Source: CAZIDL01 sp964537825
GTDB taxonomy: Bacteria; Bacteroidota; Bacteroidia; Flavobacteriales_D; CAYVSK01
Assembly (NCBI GenBank): GCA_964537825.1
Contig: CAZIDL010000049.1
Span: 1 to 19,051, forward strand
DNA: 19,051 bases
Direction of reading: 5' to 3'
Part shown: positions 1 to 5,752 of the stretch, piece after piece
How positions within the stretch are numbered: the stretch's first letter is position 1
Layout of the letters: every line of letters starts with the position of its first letter
Notes under the pieces: model-generated
Told to the model about the DNA's origin: nothing
Databases searched by the model: none
Seen by the model: the letters and a program-made list of their open reading frames with translations, nothing else
Made by a program: the position numbers and the translations under genes

Positions 1-1052
1 TCGTAATAATTGCTCATAACGAAGCCCGGATCATCCCGTTCGCTGTGGTCCCAATAGTTGGCAAAAGTGCAATGGGTGAATTCATAGCGTCCTCCACTGG
101 TGAGCGCGGCCGTGTATTTCCCGCAATCGCGGAACAAGGAGTTCTTTGCGACAATGTGAGCCCCGGCCTGAGCCAATAATCCCGTGGAAGAAGCATCCTT
201 GATGATCGTGTTCTCGATGGTCACAGAGGGGGTCCCGCTGCTTCCGACAGTATCCACCTGTAGACCGATGACGGAGTTCTTGATGATCGCATGTTCGATA
301 TGGGAGCCTTCGTTGCCGATCAGCCAGATCCGTTCCCATTGACCGGGCTCGTCGTCGTAGACCGGTTGTAGCCGGTCACCCTGGAAGACCACCTTTTCGT
401 TCTTCGTCCCGTTCACGTCCAGCTTGCCGTTGTTGAGCACTACGAGACGGGAGCTTCCGTGGAGGTGGACCTGCGTCCCTTTTTCGATGACGAGGGTGCA
501 GTTCGTATCGATGGCCGCGGTCCCGTAGATCACATGGGGTTTGTCGTTGGGCCACAGGATCGCTCCTCCATTGCACCCGTAGATCAGGTCCTTGTGGAAA
601 TAAGCGTCCTGCCCCCATGCGGCGAGGTCGATATGGCGCTCGTTATCGCCGCTTCGGACGTGGACCTTGTCCGTTACCACCATGGGGTTGTTGCTGCCCG
701 TGGGATCGATGCGGGCTTCCACGAAGACGTGGATCGAATCGTTGCCCGGGATCCGCACGTCCTCGTGAACATCACCCGGCACCCCGTCCACGTTGATCCG
801 GTATTGGGAACTCTCCCCTCCTTCCAGGGCGATGTGGTCGATCTTGAGCGCTTTGTCCCGCTCGTTGAAGATCTTGAACTGCTTGGTGACGCTGTTGACG
901 GTCGTGAAGACCGTGTCGAAGAGAACGGTGTCCTTGGAGAAATGGAAATCACCCGACGTGCCGGACAGGAAACGGTCCTTTTGGCAGTGGCTCAAGAGGA
1001 AGACCAAAAGCGCGGCGAGGAGGAGTGGAAAGAGGTCCCTTCGGATCTTCAT
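1..1052 (-). CDS. Right-handed beta-helix surface lipoprotein, 3' end cut off by window edge
   Basis: An uninterrupted reading frame of 350 codons runs from an ATG at 1052 off the left edge. The N-terminus is a lipoprotein signal: KIRRD, a hydrophobic run of Leu/Ala/Val/Phe, then LLSHC, giving a lipidated Cys23 (His at -1 is unusual for a lipobox). The region from SKDTVLFDTVFTT resembles, from memory, a conserved Bacteroidota lipoprotein family with an Ig-like first half (VNVDG/WGQDA region) and a beta-helix second half. Seen here are HVIYGTAAIDTNCTLVIEKG, VFQGDRL, GQWERIWL, HAIIKNSVIGLQVD and FTHCTFANYW, with the repeating short strands of a parallel beta-helix. The family is usually about 480-500 residues, so roughly a quarter is missing. 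The function is unknown; a cell-surface or outer-membrane location is inferred. No enzyme motif is visible. A five-bp hairpin (1055-1068) sits just before the start, and the sequence CATCTTTG there is one mismatch from the -7 consensus. Confidence 0.88.
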   Translation of the reverse strand, partial: MKIRRDLFPLLLAALLVFLLSHCQKDRFLSGTSGDFHFSKDTVLFDTVFTTVNSVTKQFKIFNERDKALKIDHIALEGGESSQYRINVDGVPGDVHEDVRIPGNDSIHVFVEARIDPTGSNNPMVVTDKVHVRSGDNERHIDLAAWGQDAYFHKDLIYGCNGGAILWPNDKPHVIYGTAAIDTNCTLVIEKGTQVHLHGSSRLVVLNNGKLDVNGTKNEKVVFQGDRLQPVYDDEPGQWERIWLIGNEGSHIEHAIIKNSVIGLQVDTVGSSGTPSVTIENTIIKDASSTGLLAQAGAHIVAKNSLFRDCGKYTAALTSGGRYEFTHCTFANYWDHSERDDPGFVMSNYY

Positions 1053-1138
1053 GGTCGCAAAGATGCGAAAGCTCAGTACTGAACGGGATCGATGGGGTTA
1101 TGTTGTGCTGGCCGGGCAACTCGATCAGAGTGAGAGTG

Positions 1139-1166
1139 GAGAGTGAGGGTGATCCAACTCACTCTC
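1139..1166. repeat. Purine-rich inverted repeat (9-bp stem)
   Basis: GAGAGTGAG (1139-1147) is perfectly complementary to CTCACTCTC (1158-1166) around a 10-nt loop. The flanks continue the theme: GTGAGAGTG on the left and CACACTGACACTCAC on the right, so the stem can extend with bulges to about 1131-1180. Five T residues follow at 1183-1187 on the plus strand. Both neighbouring genes read leftward, so it is not positioned as a normal terminator for either. Confidence 0.55.
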
Positions 1167-1262
1167 ACACTGACACTCACACTTTTTCGGTCGGGGTTTT
1201 TCGTTGGTGGAAGGGGTCCGATGTGTGAAAGAGCCGAAGGACCATTCTGAGAGCGACCAAGA

Positions 1263-1310
1263 TAACTTCCACGACGATCGCGTATTCAAAGCGCCAATAG
1301 ATCGGAAAGG
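1263..1310 (-). repeat. Dispersed repeat, copy B (pairs with 3147-3194)
   Basis: Read on the minus strand, this segment starts CCTTTCCGATC and contains ATACGCGATCGT. Aligned by eye without gaps, it matches 3194-3147 at about 39 of 48 positions. Both copies are in the same orientation. This copy lies about 110 bp downstream of the T9SS gene that ends at 1422. Confidence 0.6.
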
Positions 1311-1421
1311 CCTCTATAAGCCCCGCCGGTCACGGATTCTCTTAAACTCACATTGAACAAGGGGTTCGGCTTCGAGCTATCGGTCGTCCGGCAGAACTTC
1401 TTGCCCTTCGGCTCACCGAAC

Positions 1422-2936
1422 TCACTCCTTCACGAAGCGTTGGCGCAGGACCTTCCCTTCAGATCGCACCTCAAGGAGGTGGACGCCTCCTTCGAGCCCG
1501 TCCACCCTCACTCGGGCCTCCCTTCCGTGCAGCTTCCCCTGGCCGACGAGCCGCCCCTTCGCGTCGTAGATCCGGTAAAGGGCACTTCCCTCAAGGCTAT
1601 CCGTAAGGCTCACCCGGAGTTCTCCCCGGACCGGGTTGGGGTACAGCTCGAGCGCCCCTCCCTTGGCGGGAACGCGTTCGCGGACCGAGGGGACGGTAGC
1701 GCAGCCCGCCGAGTCGCAGCCCATCGAGTCCACCTTCAGGAGCCAGAGGTTCTGGCCGCCCTGGCCTTGGTCGTAGAAGTCCGTGTGGGTCCCGTAGAGG
1801 TGATAGCCGCCGTCACCTGACCGCTTCAGGGTCGTAAGATAGTGCTGATTCTGGCCTTTCCCGTACTTTACGTAATGCCGTTCCCAGAGCAGTGAACCCG
1901 TACTATCGACCTTGTAAAGAAGGCCAGTCGGGGCGTCGGCCCGAGAAGTATCCTCAAAATCCCCCCCGAATAGGATGCTGCCATTTGGACCGGCAATTGG
2001 TGTTAGACGAGCTTGGTCCACCTTTGCGTGCCCGATCTCCTTGTTCCATTCGACCTTTAATGAATCATTGAGATATAGAAGCCAGAAATTTATGTCATTC
2101 GAGGAATGTTTCCGGATCCCGGTTGCTACATAACTCCCTTCTGGAAGCCCTGTTAAAGTCCCGAACCCTTCATAAGTAGAGGTCCCGTATTCTCTTTGCC
2201 ACAGTTTTTGGCCTGCGGAATCGATTTTTACCATGTAGGGGTCCATATCACCTCCTCCATATGATGCTGTTCGTCCGAATAGTAAGAATCCCTCATCATG
2301 AGCTTCGATCGCTCCGGCTTGGTCCAATCCACCACCCCCATAGGTCCGCTCCCAGATCACGTTTCCTTGGGGATCGGTCTTGATGGCATAAAAATCGAGG
2401 GAAGAGAATGAAAGGTTGAACCGCGTTTTCCCCACGGCTATGATGTCACCATCGGACTCGATGTGAAAATCCTGGAAACGGGCGTTCAGAGCTCCTGTTG
2501 GTCTGTAATGCGCTTCCCATAGGAGGTTCCCCTGCGTATCAACCTTCATTAGGTAGGCTTTGCTGCTATCGGTCGAATAGTTCGTGGTGTCCAGGAAGAC
2601 CGTCCCGCAACCTAATAACTGCCCACTCGGGGTCATTTGAAGGTTCCTACCACTCTGCCCCGTGCCATAAAAATAGGGCGTCGGAAGGACCTTCTTCCAG
2701 ATCGTATCCCCGCTAAGAGTGTAGGCGGCAAAAATGGGTGATATGGACCCGGTCGTATCCGAGAACTCAAGGCCTGATCCATAAAGGACAGAATCCCTCA
2801 CCACCAGTCCACTCCCCCATTCCATAAGCCCATACCCCAGATCGACACTCTTGTTGAAGCGCTCAGGGGTTTGGGCTCCTCCCGTCGCAACGAGAAAAGA
2901 CAGGAAGAATAGGATGAGGATGCCTTGCTTCATCAT
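1422..2936 (-). CDS. Secreted beta-propeller-like protein with T9SS type A sorting domain
   Basis: The 504-residue protein has a signal peptide (residues 1-21: MMKQG, a hydrophobic core, then ATGGA before QTPE). The body repeats a motif of the form VD..G..LWE..Y at least five times, for example MKVDTQGNLLWEAHY, IKTDPQGNVIWERTY, VKIDSAGQKLWQREY and YKVDSTGSLLWERHY. Each is followed by a strand such as EGFLLFGRT. This is the pattern of a beta-propeller-like extracellular protein. From about residue 425 a T9SS sorting domain follows (LELYPNPVRGELRV ... IYDAKGRLVGQG ... GGVHLLEV ... RQRFVKE). This implies export by Sec, then T9SS, to the surface or medium. No catalytic motif is visible. The first ATG (2936) overlaps the TGA of the upstream remnant in an ATGATGA arrangement; a second ATG at 2933 is equally possible. 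No Shine-Dalgarno sequence is seen, so translation may be coupled to the remnant. Confidence 0.85.
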   Translation of the reverse strand: MMKQGILILFFLSFLVATGGAQTPERFNKSVDLGYGLMEWGSGLVVRDSVLYGSGLEFSDTTGSISPIFAAYTLSGDTIWKKVLPTPYFYGTGQSGRNLQMTPSGQLLGCGTVFLDTTNYSTDSSKAYLMKVDTQGNLLWEAHYRPTGALNARFQDFHIESDGDIIAVGKTRFNLSFSSLDFYAIKTDPQGNVIWERTYGGGGLDQAGAIEAHDEGFLLFGRTASYGGGDMDPYMVKIDSAGQKLWQREYGTSTYEGFGTLTGLPEGSYVATGIRKHSSNDINFWLLYLNDSLKVEWNKEIGHAKVDQARLTPIAGPNGSILFGGDFEDTSRADAPTGLLYKVDSTGSLLWERHYVKYGKGQNQHYLTTLKRSGDGGYHLYGTHTDFYDQGQGGQNLWLLKVDSMGCDSAGCATVPSVRERVPAKGGALELYPNPVRGELRVSLTDSLEGSALYRIYDAKGRLVGQGKLHGREARVRVDGLEGGVHLLEVRSEGKVLRQRFVKE

Positions 2937-3181
2937 TCGATCTTGACGAGCTTCTTCACCTTCCGGATGCCTCCATCCTCAGAACGAAGGCTGGCGTAAT
3001 GGACGCCTGTAGCGAGTTCATCGCCCGGGATGCGGAGTTCGCCGCTCGAGGCGTCGAGCTCCTTTTGGTAGAGGAGCCTTCCCAGTTGGTCCCTTACGGT
3101 CAGCACAGCGTTCTGAACGTGGGCCGGGAGGCTGTATTTTACCGCGCAACTACTACAACGATCGCGTATCCCGAGTGCCAA
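2933..3181 (-). pseudogene. Orphan T9SS C-terminal sorting domain, remnant of a lost secreted protein
   Basis: The frame encodes little more than a sorting domain. From about residue 14 it reads VKYSLPAHVQNAVLTVRDQ, then LGRLLYQKELD, GELRIPGDELATGVHYASL and VKKLVKIE. This matches the usual end of T9SS type A cargo (…YSLP…A.L.V.D.LGR…G…SL…G….KK.V). The expected preceding PNPF motif, the passenger and a signal peptide are all absent. Upstream the frame has only a TTG start (3181) and an in-frame TGA at 3200-3202. The residues before the domain are encoded by the dispersed repeat copy A, so the junction between unrelated DNA and the domain lies near 3145. The most economical reading is a gene that lost its 5' part. 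Its stop overlaps the start of the next gene (ATGA). Confidence 0.7.
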
Positions 3182-3194
3182 TGGATCGGAAAGG
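3147..3194 (-). repeat. Dispersed repeat, copy A (pairs with 1263-1310)
   Basis: On the minus strand it begins CCTTTCCGATC and includes ATTGGC and ATACGCGATCGT, shared with the copy at 1310-1263 at about 39 of 48 positions. It abuts the truncated sorting domain, so it may mark a rearrangement junction. Confidence 0.6.
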
Positions 3195-3211
3195 GGTGAT
3201 CAGGGGTTTCT

Positions 3212-3239
3212 GTAGGGACAGCACATATGCTGTCCCTAC
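3212..3239. repeat. REP-like perfect hairpin 1 (12-bp arms)
   Basis: GTAGGGACAGCA (3212-3223), loop CATA, then TGCTGTCCCTAC (3228-3239): a perfect 28-nt inverted repeat with a palindromic centre. With the similar hairpin 24 bp downstream it resembles the REP-type extragenic palindromes that RAYT (REP-associated tyrosine) transposases mobilise. No such transposase gene is present in the window. Confidence 0.75.
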
Positions 3240-3263
3240 GGTATTGTGCATGGAGGTATTTCT

Positions 3264-3291
3264 GTACGGAACGCACACGTGCGTTCCGTAC
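3264..3291. repeat. REP-like perfect hairpin 2 (12-bp arms)
   Basis: GTACGGAACGCA (3264-3275), loop CACG, then TGCGTTCCGTAC (3280-3291). It has the same 12-4-12 geometry, the same GTA…TAC ends and the same CAC…GTG-like centre as the hairpin at 3212-3239, and a similar left flank (GG.TTTCT / GGTATTTCT), but different stem bases. The paired differences preserve base pairing. Confidence 0.75.
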
Positions 3292-3344
3292 CATCCTTCC
3301 ATCATGATCGGCGGATAGGGGGAACGATCGCGAGGGGCTACGGT

Positions 3345-3373
3345 GTTGGGATCCCTTCGGGATCGGGTCCAAC
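3345..3373. repeat. Stem-loop downstream of uup
   Basis: An inner stem GATCCC / GGGATC (3350-3355 with 3359-3364, loop TTC) is extended by GTTGG / CCAAC (3345-3349 with 3369-3373) across a 4-nt bulge. It lies about 65 bp beyond the uup stop and could act in 3'-end formation, but no T-run follows in either orientation, so it is not called a terminator. Confidence 0.45.
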
Positions 3374-3437
3374 GCTCCGGACCGATACACCTTAATGTCG
3401 AACCGGAAAAAAAGCCGCTTAGGTCCTGACTTTCTTT

Positions 3438-5291
3438 TCACCCACTTTCCTCCAGCTCCATCCAACGTTCCGTGCGTTCCTCGAGGGTTTTCATCACACG
3501 GCCCAGTTCTTCTGAGACCTCGGTCAACTCCTCGGATCCTAGCTCCCCGTTGTTCAGCTTTTGGTTCAGTTCCCTTTCCTTGGCCTCCAACTCGGCGATC
3601 TCCTTTTCCAACGCCTGCTTTTCACGTTTGTGCTTGTAGCTGAGCCCTTTCTTCTTGTTCGGCTTCGTTCTTTCCTGCTTCTCCCCCTTCTTCCTGTCGG
3701 GCTCAGTCCGCTCTTTCTGCCCTTCCTTTTGGAGGAATTGGGAATAATTGCCCGGAAAGTCCTTGATGGCTCCGTTCCCCCTTAGTACGAAAAGGTGGTC
3801 CACCACTTTGTCCATGAAGAAGCGATCGTGGGAGACCAGGAGGAGGCAGCCCGGAAAGTGCTGCAGGTAGTCCTCCAGCACGTTCAAGGTATAGATGTCC
3901 AAGTCGTTCGTGGGTTCGTCGAGGATGAGGAAGTTGGGGTTCTTCATCAGGACCGTCAGGAGATAAAGCCTTCGTTTCTCTCCTCCGCTCAGTTTCTCCA
4001 CCTGGTCCCATTGCCTTTTGCGGGGAAAGCCGAAGCGTTCCAGCATTTGGGCTGCTGAGATCTCTTGTCCCTTTTCCAGGGGAATGTAGTCCGCGATCTC
4101 CCGGATGATCTCGATCACCCGTTGGTCCTTCTCGAAGCTGATCCCTTCCTGGTGGTAATAGCCGATCCGGAGCGTCTCTCCATGCACGATCTTTCCTCCG
4201 TCCGGATCTTCCAGACCGGCCAAGAGGTTCAGGAAGGTGGACTTGCCGACCCCATTGTGACCGACCACGCCGACCCGTTCCCCTCGCTTGAACACGTGGT
4301 CGAAGCCGTCCAGGATCCGCAGTTCCCCGTAGGCCTTTTTCAGGCTATGGGCTTCCAGGACTTTCGCCCCGAGCCGCTCCACCTTCACGTTCAACTCCAG
4401 TCCTTGCTCTTCCTCTTTCCCCCGGGCTTCTTCTTTCAGCTCGTAATAAGCGTCCTTCCTGCTCTTGGCCTTGGTCCCTCGCGCTTTGGGCTGCCGGTTC
4501 ATCCATTCCTTTTCCTTCCGAAGGAGATTCCTTGCTTTGTCGAGGTGGGCTTGTTCTTCGGCTTCCCGCTCGGCCTTTTTTTCCACGAAGTAGCGGTAAT
4601 TCCCTTTGTAGCGGAAAAGTCGCTGATCGTCCAGCTCGAGGATCTCGTTGCAGACCCTGTCGAGGAAATAGCGGTCGTGGGTGACCAGGAGGAGGGTCAG
4701 TCCATCCCTCTTCAAATAGCCCTCCAGCCATTCGATCATCTCCAGATCGAGGTGATTGGTCGGCTCGTCCAGGATCATCAGTTCCGCCGGGTCCACCAGT
4801 ACGCGAGCCAGCATCAGGCGTTTCTTCTGTCCGCCGGAAAGGGTCTCCACCCTTTGGTCCAGATCGGTCAGACGAAGTTTGGCCAGGACGGTCCGGATCC
4901 GTTCTTCCAAGTCCCAGGCTTGGTGCTGTTCCATGAGGTCGAGGGCTTCCTGGAGCCGTTCCTGATCCCCCGTGCGAGTGACCTGGTCGTAGAAGTTCAC
5001 CGCTTTCATGGCCGGATCGGACGGGTCCATCAGGACCTCGCGGAGGCTTTTGTCCCCTTCCGGGACGGCCTCTTGGTCCATGAAGCCCACGCGGATCCCT
5101 TTCCGGAAGGTGATCCGGCCTTCGTCCGGGACCTCCTTGCCGGCCAAGCACTTCAGGAGAGTGGTCTTACCGGTCCCATTGCGCGCGATGAGCGCGATCT
5201 TCTGCCCTTTCTGGACGCCGAAGGAAACGTCCTCGAAAAGGGTCTTCACGCCGTAACTTTTGGAGATCTTCTCGACCGAAAGGAGGTTCAT
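3438..5291 (-). CDS. uup: ABC-F family ATPase, Uup type
   Basis: This 617-residue soluble protein has two ATP-binding cassettes and no membrane segments, as in ABC-F ribosome-associated factors. Cassette 1 has Walker A ARNGTGKT (residues 36-43), signature LSGGQ (151-155), Walker B LMILDE (171-176) and switch His in THDR (205). Cassette 2 has GHNGVGKS (344-351), LSGGE (434-438), FLILDE and SHDR. The linker (about 240-300) is rich in charged residues with PKARGTKAKSRKDAYYEL, typical of the Uup/ABC-F interdomain arm. The C-terminus (about 525-617) is a Lys/Glu-rich coiled coil, as in Uup, where it contributes to nucleic-acid or ribosome binding. The first glycine of Walker A1 is Ala, which as I recall is normal in Bacteroidota homologues. 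A perfect -7 box lies 8 nt before the ATG. The dksA-like gene ends 33 bp upstream on the same strand. Confidence 0.93.
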   Translation of the reverse strand: MNLLSVEKISKSYGVKTLFEDVSFGVQKGQKIALIARNGTGKTTLLKCLAGKEVPDEGRITFRKGIRVGFMDQEAVPEGDKSLREVLMDPSDPAMKAVNFYDQVTRTGDQERLQEALDLMEQHQAWDLEERIRTVLAKLRLTDLDQRVETLSGGQKKRLMLARVLVDPAELMILDEPTNHLDLEMIEWLEGYLKRDGLTLLLVTHDRYFLDRVCNEILELDDQRLFRYKGNYRYFVEKKAEREAEEQAHLDKARNLLRKEKEWMNRQPKARGTKAKSRKDAYYELKEEARGKEEEQGLELNVKVERLGAKVLEAHSLKKAYGELRILDGFDHVFKRGERVGVVGHNGVGKSTFLNLLAGLEDPDGGKIVHGETLRIGYYHQEGISFEKDQRVIEIIREIADYIPLEKGQEISAAQMLERFGFPRKRQWDQVEKLSGGEKRRLYLLTVLMKNPNFLILDEPTNDLDIYTLNVLEDYLQHFPGCLLLVSHDRFFMDKVVDHLFVLRGNGAIKDFPGNYSQFLQKEGQKERTEPDRKKGEKQERTKPNKKKGLSYKHKREKQALEKEIAELEAKERELNQKLNNGELGSEELTEVSEELGRVMKTLEERTERWMELEESG

Positions 5292-5298
5292 GCGAGGG

Positions 5299-5306
5299 CA
5301 AAGGTA
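5299..5306 (-). promoter_or_regulatory. Candidate -7 promoter box of uup
   Basis: On the minus strand TACCTTTG matches the Bacteroidota primary-sigma -7 consensus TAnnTTTG exactly and is followed by C, as is common. The uup ATG starts 8 nt downstream, implying a very short leader. No clear -33 TTTG is seen at the expected spacing. Confidence 0.55.
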
Positions 5307-5324
5307 GGAGTAAAGAGTCCATCC

Positions 5325-5663
5325 TCACCCTGCACAGTTCACACAGAAGGGACTTTGGGGCATCAACATGAGCCGGCCGTGGGGAATGGGCTTTTTGCAT
5401 CGTTTGCAGATCCCAAAGTCCTCCTTGTCGACGTTCTTGCGAGCTTGTTTCAGTTTCTCCAATTTGTCCTCCGCCTCTCGCAAGGCAGCTTCGACGACGC
5501 TCTTGTTGTTGATCGCATCCATTCGGGATAAGCGTCCAATGGAATTCTCCGGCGCGACCGGTCGGGTGTTTTCCTTATAGTCAGCGATGCTCCGTTCGGT
5601 CTTCTCGATCTCTTCCTCGATCCGTTCACGAAGTGCTTCGCGGTCCGATCTTGCGTTGGGCAT
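5325..5663 (-). CDS. DksA/TraR-type C4 zinc-finger protein
   Basis: 112 residues from the ATG at 5663; a longer in-frame extension exists, but its residues are not family-like. Residues 7-80 form a charged coiled coil with GRLSRMDAINNKSVVEAAL at its bend. They are followed by a four-cysteine zinc finger, CKRC…CVNC (Cys86, 89, 107, 110; C-x2-C-x17-C-x2-C). This is the layout of DksA/TraR proteins, which enter the RNA polymerase secondary channel and modulate transcription. The short length and GRLSRMDAI are, from memory, typical of the Bacteroidota group, which is not classical DksA: the coiled-coil tip has only one acidic residue instead of the DxxxD pair. A role in the stringent response is therefore an inference. 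It is divergent from the S46 gene and upstream of uup on the same strand. Confidence 0.88.
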   Translation of the reverse strand: MPNARSDREALRERIEEEIEKTERSIADYKENTRPVAPENSIGRLSRMDAINNKSVVEAALREAEDKLEKLKQARKNVDKEDFGICKRCKKPIPHGRLMLMPQSPFCVNCAG

Positions 5664-5752
5664 AGGGCGTTGTCGATCCGGGAGCAATTTAACAAGAGAT
5701 GATGGTCCTTCTGAAGTGGGGCTCCTATTTTCGTAGCGGATCATTCAATTCC

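Larger units (their letters stand above)
1053..1421. other. 369-bp spacer with inverted and dispersed repeats, no gene
   Basis: This stretch separates two leftward genes. No convincing coding frame is present: the short open frames lack family signatures. It contains a purine-rich inverted repeat (1139-1166) and a ~48-bp sequence (1263-1310) that recurs in diverged form at 3147-3194. Nothing resembling a tRNA or a small-RNA gene was recognised. Confidence 0.6.

Noticed and set aside
1055..1068. TCGCA-AAGA-TGCGA hairpin as a riboswitch or terminator
   Set aside because: Only five base pairs directly at the start codon of the lipoprotein gene, with no conserved riboswitch features.
459..1082. 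207-codon open frame on the plus strand
   Set aside because: It is the antisense shadow of the beta-helix lipoprotein, whose minus-strand frame has a lipoprotein signal and family motifs; the plus-strand translation has neither.
3139..3465. 108-codon minus-strand frame spanning the REP-like hairpins
   Set aside because: It reads through both palindromes and the repeat copy and overlaps the end of uup; no recognisable protein feature, so treated as chance.
3712..5291. Degenerate Walker A (ARNGTGKT) in the first ABC-F cassette as a sign of inactivation
   Set aside because: Lys and Thr of the P-loop, signature and Walker B are intact, and I recall Ala at this position in many Bacteroidota homologues, so it is probably normal.
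4065..5531. 488-codon plus-strand open frame
   Set aside because: Antisense to uup and to part of the dksA-like gene. The translation is low-complexity (V/L/H/Q-rich) and both minus-strand genes are unmistakable.
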